Source: Litomosoides sigmodontis
Lineage: Eukaryota; Nematoda; Chromadorea; Rhabditida; Onchocercidae
Length of the DNA stretch: 64,000 nucleotides
Direction of reading: 5' to 3'
NCBI GenBank assembly: GCA_963070105.1
Contig: OY718804.1
Coordinates: forward strand, 10,865,817 to 10,929,816
The notes beneath the pieces are model-generated. The model was given only the letters and a program-made list of their open reading frames with translations, was not told where the DNA came from and ran no database searches. How positions within the stretch are numbered: the stretch's first letter is position 1; every line of letters starts with the position of its first letter. The translations under genes were made by a program, and so were the position numbers. Positions 36,601 to 48,424 of the stretch are shown here, piece after piece.

Positions 36601-39600
36601 TTGGACGGGTGACGGAAAGTCTTGCATTGATATCAATGAATGCTTCGGTGAGCCGAGTGTTTGCGGTTCTCATGCGTTGTGCAAGAATAATCCAGGCTCA
36701 TACAGTTGTCAGTGTAACATTGGGTACATATTTGACAATAACGGAAAGTGTATTGGTGAGTTTTTTTCGTTGTATCGGAATCGTACGTCGGATGTTATGC
36801 GATATTTCCGTTCTGACCGTTGATGCGATATATAAGTTTAATTGAAATTCTTTCCAGTAATTCAGTCACTTCATCGGATCATTGCGGCCAACAAAGAAGA
36901 GAGGAACTAGTGAAGAATATCAGTGAATTGTTGCCGAATTTAAACACACGTCTTTCAGATTTGGATGAATGTGCGGAAGGGATCGTTGTGTGCGGCGGTA
37001 GTAAGAACAGTTCGATCTGTGTGAATACAGATGGAGGCTATGAATGTCGATGTGCGCGCGGCTACGCCGGTAGACCGGACAGTCCGCACGGCTGCGTGGG
37101 TATGTAATCAAATTATCTGAAGCACAGAGGAGAGTGTTTTTTTGATGAGGAGAAGTGAGTGATGCATTTAGATGTGAATGAGTGTCAGCTATCGGACTTT
37201 TATTGCGGCGAGCAAGGAGTTTGCAAGAATCTAGTGGGCAGTTACGAGTGCGAATGCGAGGATGGCTTTCAACGTGACCAGTATACAGGGCAGTGCGTGG
37301 ATATTGACGAGTGCAAGTAAGTTCATCATCAGTTAGGCTTTAGCACAGGATGCAATGCATGCGATGAAGTACGAGGAATGTTGCTTTCTCGATTTAGGTT
37401 GCGAAATGTTTCAGATTCGATCCGTGTGACAAGGCGGCAGTATGTACAAACTTTCCTGGATCCTTCCGATGCTCCTGCATAGACGGATTTGTAGGCAATG
37501 GTGTGGAATGTCACGGTGAGCTGCAGTACATGATCGCTGTATAATATTACTTTCATATATTTCTTAAGCATTTCACATTTGTCGCTTAATGAAGGAAAAG
37601 GAATATTAGCAAAAAATTTGGCGTGCGATGGGAGGAGGCGCGGGGTGATATTCAGTGACAGCCTGCGACAGCCTGTTTATTAGGCAGGAGATGATGTTGT
37701 GATGTGAAGAAAAAGTTACCTTATTACCGCAAGTACGAGTAACGAACGGTTCGTTGTAGAAACGATCTTTTTCCCGATCGATATTCCTACACTCGAACTT
37801 CCCGCTGGAGTGAATGCTGTTGTTGATTACCCTATGCCTGCACCTCTTCAACTTTTCGGTCGAACCTACCGCACTCTTTATGTAGGCGTTCAATCTTTTT
37901 TTTTGGATCAAAAATTGCAGTTCGAAAAAAGGCACATTGCGTGTCTCAATGCATCAATCGGCAACTGGTCACCGAGGTAGACCGACCGATGTTAGATAAC
38001 CGATGCATAGCTACTTTTTCAGTAAATATACCTTCGAATCCATCGACCGTTAAGTATTGCTGCATTATAATATAAATGGTTGCTACTTCAAATGAACGTA
38101 CGAGTGGTTGCCGTGAAGGAAACACTGCTTGAGTGCTGAATTTGTTAATTTCAGATTTCATCAAATGGTGGAATAAGTTTTGGAGAGCCGCTTCCATTAA
38201 AACTCGATGATAATATTCGCTTTCCAGCGTTTCTGCCACTTTATCAGCGTTATGCATTTCAGAACGGCTCGAAAGTGCTTGTAAAAGTCACTGACGGTAT
38301 TTTTATATTTTTCATTAATTTAAATAAAAATGACAATAATTGAGTCATACGCCACGAATAATGCTTGGCTTAATCGAATTTTCGATCGCACAAGCGTAGT
38401 CTCTAACTTTGATGAAAACTTCGACAATGCCCTTCATTTCCATTTCTGCTCTCTGGAAGAGGATACTTTTTCCCTTGTTTTTTCATTCTAATTTTAGCTA
38501 TCCAAAAGTTTAACTTCAAATTTAAATTACATGATGAAAGAGAAATTAGGATACGCTCAGAGAACAAATAACTAAAACTGAAATATTACGTGAAATGCGC
38601 TTATTTCAGACACTAATCCGAAAGATTATACATTGCTGACTCGTCTATCTCTAACTGTAAATAACAAATTTCATCAGAAGGATTTTCGCGCACGTTCATT
38701 ATTTATCATTTCATACGATCATATGTTGCAAGTTGATACTGATCGGGTAATTCATTTGCTGTATCCTTCCAGCTTACAAGAGAATTTGTGGGAGAAGGAG
38801 GAAGTGGAGCAGTGCGTAATTTAAATTTAAATTTTAGGGTCATTTTGCATTGTAACACAAAATCGCTGAAAAGTTATTTCAATGCGAAATCTTTCACACT
38901 ACTTTTCAGTTTCATTCTATCGAAAGCGAGAGAGAGAAAGAGAGAGAGAGAGAAGTAGATCATAGGAATGAAAATAGAATGACTGCTAATTGTTGAAACG
39001 CTAATTGCAGGAAAATTCGTTTCAAGTGATAATAGCGCGAGGCGATAATGCGACATTTGTAATGTTTCTGTTTGAAGAGATTGAATCAGATGGCGGTGTG
39101 AGTGGCTTCTCGTCTGGAATTGAATTTTTTGAGTTACCTTTTGAACTGTTATCCAACCGATCGAATATCGGAGAGCGAGGAAAATGGTTATTCCGAGTTG
39201 ATAGAATTCTACCGTTACGATGTCCTGCTGGTACATTGGACCCACCGCTATGCCAGAAAGGTTCCTAATAATGAATTTCTTATCTTCACCCAATTTTACA
39301 GCAAGTTTGTCTATTGCGGGCGAGGAAGGGGGTGTCAATCCCAGGTCAACTGTAACTTAGATAATATTTCTTTTTACCTCACAGGTATTATGAAACTGCG
39401 GTAGGTCGGAATGTCTTTTATTTTATTGGAGTAGTTGCCGATTATAATTAGCATTGAAAGATACAATTTAGTAAATAAATCAATAAGACGAATGAGTTCT
39501 TGTGATGCGTCAGTAAAAGTCGGTTTCAGAGTGTGGTGCAGGTACGTGGGGATTGCGTTGTGAAAATAAGTGTCATTGCCGTAATGATATTCCATGTGAC

Positions 39601-42022
39601 TTTGCAACCGGCTTCTGTTCCAATGCTCAATGCGCAGATGGCTGGACGGGCGTTAGTTGCTTTGAAGGTTAATTCATTAAACAATTACCGAAATTTAAAT
39701 GAGTTTGGTTGACTGTGGGGCGGTTAAATTTTGCTTTCGTCATACCTGATTGAAATATACGATCCTTGTAAAGATAATGGAAATCGCCCTTTCCATCGTG
39801 TAATGCCAATTTGCAGGTCAAACGGGTGTTATTTGCATTTTATGACAGTTGTCGAGAAAGATGCTTTCGATAGTAAATATCAAAATTTTCCGTTTTAATT
39901 ATTGGTTGAGAATGTCAGTGAAATAAGTAAATGTTTAAATTACAGATGTGAATGAATGCATTACGGGAAGACATAATTGTTCATCGGAGGCGACATGTGT
40001 CAACGAAATCGGGACATATCGCTGCGAATGCAACGAACCTTTCATGGGTGATGGCTTCTCGTGTAAACGTGTGTTTATGACATTTTTGAATAATTAAAGG
40101 ATGGTCCAACTCTTCCAGTTTAATGTTAATCAAATGAGAGCAAACGGCTTTCAGAATATGTTCCAGCTATTTGACAGTTAAAAACAGAAAAGTGAAATGC
40201 ATTGCAGAAATGGATGCATGTTATTCACAACGTAAGGAGAAGTGTTCAGAAAATGCTGTTTGTGACGAGAAATCTCCGAAAGGACCGGAATGCATCTGTA
40301 ATGACGGCTTTCATGGTGATGGCTTGAAATGCCTCAGAATTACTGGTCCAATCGGTGCGTTTCAAAATACACGGAGCTAATTGATTTTTTAACTTCTAAT
40401 TATCAGAACAAAAAAATCTTCAATTTTCACTTTCTCTAAAAGAATTCCTCATTTATTTTAATTTTAGAATTTTACTCTTATGAAAATAGCGCGAACTTTT
40501 ATAAACTAAGTTTTTTTTCAAATCCATCAACTTTCTTCTACTACTTGCCCGCAGGTTGTTGAGCACTTTTCAGAGCAGCGAATGGTGCCACCGTTGGATA
40601 ATGCAGTTACGATCGTGCCGCTCGAAATACCCAAAAGTGTTGAAATAGATAGCGATATGGAGGAAACGCCGTTCTTGATGCATAACTGGGTTAATGATCC
40701 GGCAGATGTTAGCATTCTTCAATCTTTAGCTTAACATTTTTCTCACAGATATGAATTCACTGATAGAGAATATGCCGCGTATTTTTTCATCAGATGAACA
40801 CTGAATCAGCGGTGCGGATCAAACAACAAAAAGAAATAAATACTGCGAAAATACGTACGACGACTACTCCACCTCTTGCCAAAGATTACAGCGATGTGGG
40901 AAATGAACTTTACATCGGCGGCAAAATAATTGAGGAAACAGATGGCAGTAGCAGTAAGTATTGTGTATATTATCAGACATCTCAAACAAATCATCTAATT
41001 TCGAAATGCCTTTGAACAAATTTGTTAATTAACTATGAACTGCTAACGTGTACCATCATTTCCTTCATTTTTTTCAATGTGCCGCTTTGCATCACTTTTC
41101 AACTAACTCATTTTCTTGAGTGCATAAATATTGAATAGGAGAAATTGAAAGATCAGATGGGAATGTCTGAGTTAAAAATTTGAAATTGAAGCAGTGCTCC
41201 TTTAGCCTTGTTCATCGTGGTCCCTGTAGCCTTATGCGCTATATGGTCTATCATCATCGTCATTGTCCTCGCTGTGTGCTGTCGAAAAAGGAGGTAATTT
41301 TCACTATCGCTCATTATTTGATAACTTATTATTGCAGCACATCTGATTATTAAATGTAAGCGAAATATCTGAATTAATTTTTCCTTTCTTTTTAAAGATT
41401 ATTAAAAATTTAAATTAAAAATTGAACCCGTGAATTTTGAACACTTGTACGTAAGGAATATGTAAAGAATAAACTTAAATCGTTATGCTTTTAGGAGAAA
41501 ATAATCATTGAAACGTATATTTAAAGATTTAAAAGTTCAGGAAATCTTCGTCGTTAGTGTTCCATGATTCGGTGAACATGGCTGGTTGGAGGAAGCGACC
41601 GCAATTTCTGAGCACCTACCCTACCCATTTCACTGCTCAATACTAGTTGTTACCTGCGTCTTACTAAAATATTGTTATTTCCTCTTCTCCTTATGCGCCT
41701 CCGTATGAGCAAGTATCTTTGCCAGTTCACGCTTTCTCCTAATTAGACCGGAAATTTCCGTGAATGCAATTCCATGTGAAAGATAAGCGTAAATTAATAA
41801 AAATGTTTCCTACATTGCTTCACCCGCTGCGTACATTGTGTTGCATGGCCGCACAGTTTCCCTGAGGTGGCCTATTGGCCAAATTACCAATTGCCTAAAT
41901 GTAGTGATCAAAGCCGGTCTGCATGTAGCAATATTTCCTCGAATAGTTTAAATCTTTCAGGAAACTTCGTAAGTAGAATTTTCAGATTTCACCTTGTCTC
42001 GCCGGATCCGACTCATATGTGA
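30612..42022 (+). CDS. dex-1: DEX-1-like NIDO/EGF transmembrane matrix protein
   Basis: C. elegans DEX-1 anchors dendrite tips and shapes apical matrix. Exons: 30612-30705, 33533-33732, 33909-34041, 34549-34670, 34823-34924, 35131-35279, 35373-35593, 35723-35845, 35989-36152, 36515-36755, 36959-37099, 37172-37316, 37415-37515, 37760-37881, 38155-38296, 38610-38746, 39011-39260, 39542-39667, 39946-40068, 40208-40354, 40574-40707, 40794-40953, 41206-41293, then a short last exon. About 1121 codons before the last exon, close to the worm protein as I remember it. Order: signal peptide; NIDO-1 (about 60-265, [23 protein letters not shown]); two EGFs; Thr/Pro-rich linker (382-436); five EGFs with DxDEC/DVNEC starts; NIDO-2 (646-862, [26 protein letters not shown]); three EGFs; stem; one TM (about 1093-1117); basic CCRKRR. 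EGF exons are mostly phase 1-1. The last exon is unsettled: a TGA at 42020-42022 or a TAG at 41974-41976. Confidence 0.85.
31729..31756. repeat. (CT)n microsatellite in dex-1 intron 1
   Basis: About 14 CT units in the 2.8-kb first intron (30706-33532). The rest of that intron shows no exon. Confidence 0.85.
38928..38953. repeat. (GA)n microsatellite in dex-1 intron
   Basis: Imperfect GA run inside the intron that splits the second NIDO domain (38747-39010). Confidence 0.8.
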
Positions 42023-42986
42023 TATCCACCAGCTATTCTGTTGTGATGTTCGCTCGGGAAAAGCAAAGAGATTCAGCTGATTTTGAAAACAAAGTTACGA
42101 TTTATGCAATGCTATTTACTTTGTGAAATTCCTACCGTTTGCTTTCTTAGATTTAGTTGCGTAGGCAGAAGATAGGATCACAGTTGTCTGAATTCATTTC
42201 TGCAACAACAAAGTGGATTTCTTTGACTACTAATAGGATCACTTACAGTCTTAAGAGCGCCAGTAAACCTGATTTGCCCCAAGTCATTCCTGCTTTTCTC
42301 GATCATTCTAATAGCAAGTCCTTTACTGCTAGTTTTACCTTCGTGTTGTGACATTGATGAAGAGAATGTGATCCTCCGAAACATAAGACGAGACAAAATA
42401 GGATGAATGAAGGAAAAAGCTTAACACGCAGGTCAAGTGATCGGTGCTGAAATGAGGGGGAAAGCGCCGTGACAATTTGTGGATAAGTCAAAAAAACATT
42501 TCATAGAATATTAATTTGAATTCAGAGAAACTTTTAATCATTAACTTTCATCGAAAACATGAGAAGTAATCGGCCAAGGCTGAACAGTAAAGTCAGTCAG
42601 CCTAATGAGGAAGAAGATGTAGGTCAGTGGAATGTGCATCTGAATCCTTTTTTAAGAAATTTCCAAGCTCTTTCCCTTTCTGCTTGTAAAAGAAGCAATA
42701 AACTTGCATTCTTCTCATTTTCTACTTATTGGATTCCTTTAACAATTTTATTAAATGAAGTGGAAGAGCTCCTGTTGGTTTTTGTAATTTCTTAAAAATT
42801 GAAGAGTGGAATTTGAATAGTTCCATTTCTAAAATACTTTCAATCTGATCGATGTATTTCATTGGAAGAAAGAAGTGCAAATGGCTTGTAGCATTGCTGT
42901 TGTAGGCCACTGGGAGAAGTTGTGCATTCCTCCGAAAAATCCTCATTTTTTGCAAGCAGAAAGACGAATGAAATCGAGCTGTCATG
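42023..42986. other. Convergent 3' ends of dex-1 and the STARD3-like gene
   Basis: About 1 kb between two genes transcribed towards each other. On the plus strand AATAAA at 42697-42702 is a candidate end for dex-1. On the minus strand TTTATT near 42746-42751 (AATAAA reversed) is a candidate end for the STARD3-like gene. The two 3' UTRs may therefore overlap or abut. The short frames here (42157-42351 +, 42722-43057 -) are not supported as genes. Confidence 0.45.
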
Positions 42987-45900
42987 TCATGGATACTCGT
43001 TAGGATGGCTGCTAATGAATGCCTTAACGCTTTCCATATAACTCTGGAAAAAGGCACACATCGATCCCTCGATGAGACGACGTGGAATTCCGCTCTGCAA
43101 TTTGCTAGAAGAGAGGAGTATTTTAGAGCCTTTTATATCCTACAGTGTGTGGCAATTGTTTATAATCAGAGTTTGTAAAACTTTTGGAAAGAGAAATAAC
43201 AGCAGTAATGGTATTAAGTACTCTGAAATATAATTTAATTTCAAATTATCCAATTTTAATCTAAATGTAAAATTAACGAATTAACCTTGATGTCACTGTC
43301 CTGAATCCATTCAATCTGCGACATTTTCGAGTCACTAGAACCACGTTTTATGCAGATGTAATTTGCTCCGTTAATTCCACGTACGAGTTTCTGATTCCTA
43401 TTTGTTGGCGCAATTGAAGAATCTACGGAGACATAAACTCCTTCATACACGTCTTTCTCGGTATCAAGCATCATCCTACGAACATCCAGAAAATCTCTGC
43501 AATCACTCACCTACACTACTTTTCACTCCGTATACAGTGTTTTGCATTAGCACGGACTTCACTGCTTAGGCTTAATAAAATGAATTAGAGGTCAATATTG
43601 TAAGATTTTTCCGAGGAAGCAGTAGTTAAAATTTAAGTTCTGTAATTGCTGAAATAATGCTAGAATTAGTAATCAAACTCTTTCCCAATCCTTTCCAACT
43701 TTCGGGAAATGGAAGAAACAATAGAGAAGCAGCGGCTAACCGTGGTGAAATATACCCGCGGAGTATCGGAGCGGTAGTGGTATAGACCAGTTCCGTAGCG
43801 GGATCAATGTGCAGTACTACCTAAAACAGCAAAATTTTTTTTAATTTGAAATATAAGAAATTAAAACTGATTTAAGGCTTGAGAACATTGAAGATTCAAT
43901 CGTTTTTTGATTATTTGAATAAGCTATTAATTAACGCTGAAAAGAGATACTTTAAATTTTGATTATTTGAATAAGCTATTAATTAACGCTGAAAAGAGAT
44001 ACTTTAAATTCGGTAATTTGTCTGTTCCACAATTTAGCATCCTTCCAAATAATTTTAAAGAGAGATTTTGGTGAGCAAGCAATAGTATCTCGAATAAAAT
44101 AAACTTGCTTCTCCCTCGACATACGTATTTCCGGGTTACTGCTGAAATCGAAATGGATTGAAGTAAGATTACGCTATCAATTACGATTTGCAAAAAGATT
44201 TCAACATTTTTTTTCCGCAGAGTGCGACTGCAAATCATGGCTGCCTGGAATTTTGCTTGAGAGCAGTAAGATTCTCTGTTTATGTTGAAAATGGCTGGTT
44301 ACCTGTGCAACAGTTTCCAGGTATTGATTTCTGTCAAATGCCCTTTAGCTTTTAACTTTGCTTCTTCCACTTCTTCGACATATCGTGATTTCGAGTATAT
44401 TTTTCCTGCAATCAATATTGCTGATAAGTTGTCGTCGTCGTCTGAATCTGAAAAAGAAATTTGAAATGAAAGTGTGTGATGTGTCGTAAAGTAAAAAATA
44501 AATTTATCTGCCAAAATTGAGAGAGAGAGAGAGAGAGGAGGACAGAGAGCCAGAGAGTTGTGAGGAAGCTTCTTAACTGTAGAAAATTTCAAAACAGATG
44601 ATTAAATGATATTGATCCACTGATTCAATTTCTCTTATCAGCGAATTATTTTCTCTTCTCCTTATCTTATTTGTCTTCCAGATCAACGATCCTTCAGTTT
44701 CTGTAATGCTAACCACAAAACTTGACGTTTAACTAAACGAGGAAGTAATTCGAATTATTCAAGACCTAAAGTGAGTCAACTAAACGTTAGATGATTAATT
44801 TTTAATTGTAACTTGAAAGCATAACTTTATCATTTAATTAGAAATCAGCCGACACATACCGGAGGAGCATTCCATGGCTGAACGGAATTCTTCATCAGTC
44901 TGCGCATTTCGCTCTGAGACTTCTGAAGATGTGTTATGGATCACACAACCACGTTCACGTGGCAAGATATGAAATGGTACCAACCAAAGTTGGAACCAAG
45001 CAACCACAAATGAGGATACCAATACTGTATACTGTGGCAGGTTGCCCTGAGCTGGTGAAAAAAAGAACAATGCCTTAAAAAAAGATCACTTTTAGTTAAT
45101 CTAAAAATTAAGATTTGGATGATTTACTCGATAGAAAATGGTTTGTGGAAGTTTTACTAGTTTGCAAAAGTGTTAATCGACTTGTACAGAGTGGTGATAT
45201 GTATAAAAAATTTTTAAAAGGGCTTATAGTTTATAAAATTTTATTCCAGTCTATAGGAATATCTGATTTGAATTAAGAATTTTTTTGATTTATGCCAAAT
45301 GTTTGTGTATTTTTAATTCGTAAGTTTTGTCCAAATTTCTTAATACTCTATGTCCTTCACATCTATCCTTCTTTAATTTCTGGTTTGACCTCTTCCAGTG
45401 CTTTTGACCTTTCTTGACCTTTATGAAAAGTAAACAAGTGGAAAAACCTTTAGAACGAGAAAAATTGTTGTTGCGATAGTTGTAATAGCAACTGGAAGCC
45501 AATGTCCAATTAATAGGATTGAATAAGAAAGGATAAGAACGCACATACGAATGACTGCTGTGATCTGGAATTTCAGGTGATTCAAATAAATTTTAAAATT
45601 TCTAAAATAATCGAGCGATAGCATGCATTGTAAGTATAGCTGTGAGTTACAACACACGCCCACCCACTTGTATCGTTTTGGAAACAAAGAAAAATGAAAG
45701 AAATGTGATCACTCACAACAACATCAAACAGTGAAAGCTTCATGAAATCCGGTTGTGAAATATCGACTTCGCGAAAGAATACGATTTTCCAATCATCGCC
45801 TTTGCTTACCTGCAAAATGGAATTCGTTGCTTTTACCGGAGGAATGAACCAACCTCTTCCACAACTTCGCAACCTCTTTTGCCGACACTTCTGTGAAAAG

Positions 45901-46476
45901 AAAAGAGTGATGATAAGCTGATGCTTCCGAAATTCGAAACGTGTCAGTAATGAATGTAACTTTTCGTTTGCTAATATTGTCGTCATTTAATGATTTGGTC
46001 GAATGGCAAGTACTGAAAGTGCTTGTTTACCGTAGAAATGACCCACAGTAAAGCGGTGAGGCACACATCAAATACTGTCACCACCGTAAATTGTCGACGA
46101 TCCTCAAAAAAGAAGCGTCCTGTGAATTCTTATCAACATTCAAGTTAATTAAAATTAACTAAATTGGCTTCTAAAGTTTAACTTAAGCTATTGGTAGAGT
46201 TTTCGCCTTCACGAACTTATTTTTCGAACAACTTAATTATTAAACAATTTCCATGTTACGAAAGAGCAAAGTTTATAAAGACATTAGAAGGACAAGAAGA
46301 GGGAGTGAATTCTTATGAGAATGAAAGACAGGTGAAGTGAAGTAGGAACTAACTTTGCTTGTCCGCGACTCTCTTGATAAGAGAAATTCCTCGGTACTAC
46401 TCATCTTCTGGTGCACAGGAGCCTGACTTTCTTCATTAGTTTTTGCCAAGCTTTTGTGTTCAACAGTGCCACTCAT
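42987..46476 (-). CDS. STARD3: STARD3/MLN64-like MENTAL-START sterol transfer protein
   Basis: Late-endosomal membrane protein family that carries cholesterol at ER contact sites. Minus-strand exons: 46476-46350 (or -46354), 46119-46031, 45809-45717, 45564-45448, 45046-44860, 44447-44303, 44141-44003, 43820-43756, 43496-43286, 43094-42987. They total 1281 nt, 426 residues (human 445). MENTAL domain at about 43-175: RRQFTVVTVFDVCLTALLWVIS, ITAVIRMCVLILSYSILLIGHW, YTVLVSSFVVAWFQLWLVPF. The acidic linker carries a phospho-FFAT-like EFRSAME (195-201) followed by SSDSDDDD. The START domain at about 250-426 has RDTIACSPKSLFKIIWKDAKLWN, GDFLDVRRM, LVRGINGANYICIKRG, IEWIQDSDIK and the final helix IPRRLIEGSMCAFFQSYMES. 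The exon 1-2 junction is the only ambiguous phase. A 52-bp tandem duplication straddles the donor after 44003. Confidence 0.93.
43905..44008. repeat. Perfect 52-bp tandem duplication at a splice donor
   Basis: Two identical 52-bp copies at 43905-43956 and 43957-44008. On the minus strand each copy carries the last bases of a START-domain exon and the donor (TTTAAA then GTATCT). Only the copy at 43957-44008 is attached to the full exon. The other lies wholly inside the intron as a decoy. Confidence 0.9.
44519..44537. repeat. (GA)n microsatellite
   Basis: Short GA run in the intron upstream of the acidic-linker exon of the STARD3-like gene. Confidence 0.75.
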
Positions 46477-48180
46477 ACGTTTCTCTCGCCCTCTCCCCCT
46501 CTCTCTTCCCCTCTTATCTTGTCTAAACTTTATCTATTAGAAGAAAATTGCATTTTCAATCAGCAAGCGAGTCTACAGGCTAAAGTAAGCAAGCTACCCT
46601 CTTGCTAAAAAAGCCTTAAAGCGCAAATCTACAGCTAGCAAGCGTAACACTTCTCGAGAATCATACCGGATGATTTGATTAGCGCAACGAAGTGCCGAAA
46701 GCTGTAAAAAGTTCTCAATGAAAAGAAGTCGGAAGTGAAGAAGGAAGCCTGGAAAGCTTCTCGCGTACTTTTCCAGTATCGCTGTCCCAGCGGAGCTGCA
46801 GAAAGCTAAGCTTCACCAATATCGCCAGTGCGTACCGCTCACTGATAACACTAATGGCAGTCAGTCCTATTCAAACAGCAGAACTATACTACGTGCATAT
46901 CAATGCTTCGCACTCTTCTCGTCAATTTCCCCCGCCTAGCTAACAAACCTTTTTTAATGTTAAAAAATCCTTTAAAGTGCACAAAATCAGAGGACATATC
47001 AAGGATGCCACCAATAGTTGTCCTAAATTGATAACAACGCAGTACTGTTGTTGACTTAGGGACGGAAGTGAAGGTGCTAAGTAAGTTTGGACTAATTCAT
47101 CCCATCATCCACTGAAAGTGATAAGAGGTGGAAAGTCATTTGAAAAGTGAAATGTGTTTATGCATTTGAAGTGATTTATTGTTTCAGTAATTAATTAGTA
47201 GCAGAGTGGATGATGATGATGATTCACTCCGTTTTCCTCCTCCTTCGAACTTTATTTCTTGATCAATAACTTCTGATAAATAATGAAACGAATGCGGTAG
47301 ATTGCTATTCCATTTATGGCACGAACCAGGTGAACGCCACGGGTTGACCGGAAATCACTGAAAGTGAACCGTGTTGGCGTGCTCAGGCTTTAAAGATTTG
47401 TTTTACGTGTTGTCGTATTAATCTTAATTAGCAAGATTACATTTTGGCAGTTAGTATTGCCTAGAGTTTGCGACACTGTTGGTGTAGGTGATTTCAACTA
47501 TGTTAATTACAAACTATTTATTGATGTTTTAGCTTACCTTACGTTTCAAAGATTTATCACTCTCCTCAATGCAACCTTGTAAATTCCACCTTATCAGCAG
47601 GACGCGAAGAAGCTTTATTCTTCCGCGATATCATTTGCACTGATGGTATCTTGAGCAGGCCTTCCCTTTCCACATGACCTTTAGTAAAGGTCACTTCTTC
47701 ATCACTCACGACTGCTACCGTCATACGGCCCTTCTGAACTCCAATATCATTTAGTGTTGTGGATCAGAGATCGTCGCAGTTGCTGTTATCAAGCGTGTCA
47801 TGCGTTCAGTAGCGAAGTTTCAGGTGGATAGAGAATTACAGTGTTATGGAATTACAAATCTTTGGCTATCTCAATTATTTCTCTTTCATGAAATTCCACA
47901 AGCTTTTGAAATCTCAATGAAAAATCAAAATAAATTAAACCAAATTTACATGAGGTAATGCTATGCGGTGATCACTTCTATTGCAAATTGTCAGGATGTC
48001 CATTTGTGACAGTAGCATGTAGAATAAATTTAACTTTATTTTAGTTCATAGCGAAAAATATACAAATGAGCTAATATTCCCTCAATTTACAGACTGTCCA
48101 GCTCTTCCTTACAACTTTTTCTTATCTCAAGCTATATAATTTGATTTCTACGAGAATATACTTTTCTACGAGAGTATACT

Positions 48181-48424
48181 AGTAGTAGTAGTAATAGTAA
48201 TAGTAATAGTAATAGTAATAGTAATAGTAATAGTAATAGTAATAGTAATAGTAATAGTAATAGTAATAGTAATAGTAATAGTAATAGTAATAGTAATAGT
48301 AATAGTAATAGTAATAGTAATAGTAATAGTAACAGTAATAATAGTAATAGTAATAGTAACAGTAATAATAGTAATAGTAATAGTAATAGTAATAGTAATA
48401 GTAATAGTAATAGTAATAGTAATT
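48181..48424. repeat. (AGTAAT)n hexanucleotide array
   Basis: About 244 bp, some 40 units of AGTAAT, starting as plain AGT triplets. It is interrupted near the middle by two AGTAACAGTAAT variant blocks (about 48330-48370). On the minus strand it reads as a poly-Tyr frame, which is an artefact of the repeat. Confidence 0.95.

Noticed and set aside
37946..38257. 103-codon minus-strand frame
   Set aside because: It is the reverse of the dex-1 NIDO-2 exon at 38155-38296.
42722..43057. 111-codon minus-strand frame reading VIWKALRHSLAAIL
   Set aside because: It loosely resembles a START C-terminal helix, but the other frame of the same bases (exon 43094-42987) joins in phase and reads IPRRLIEGSMCAFF, which fits the family better.
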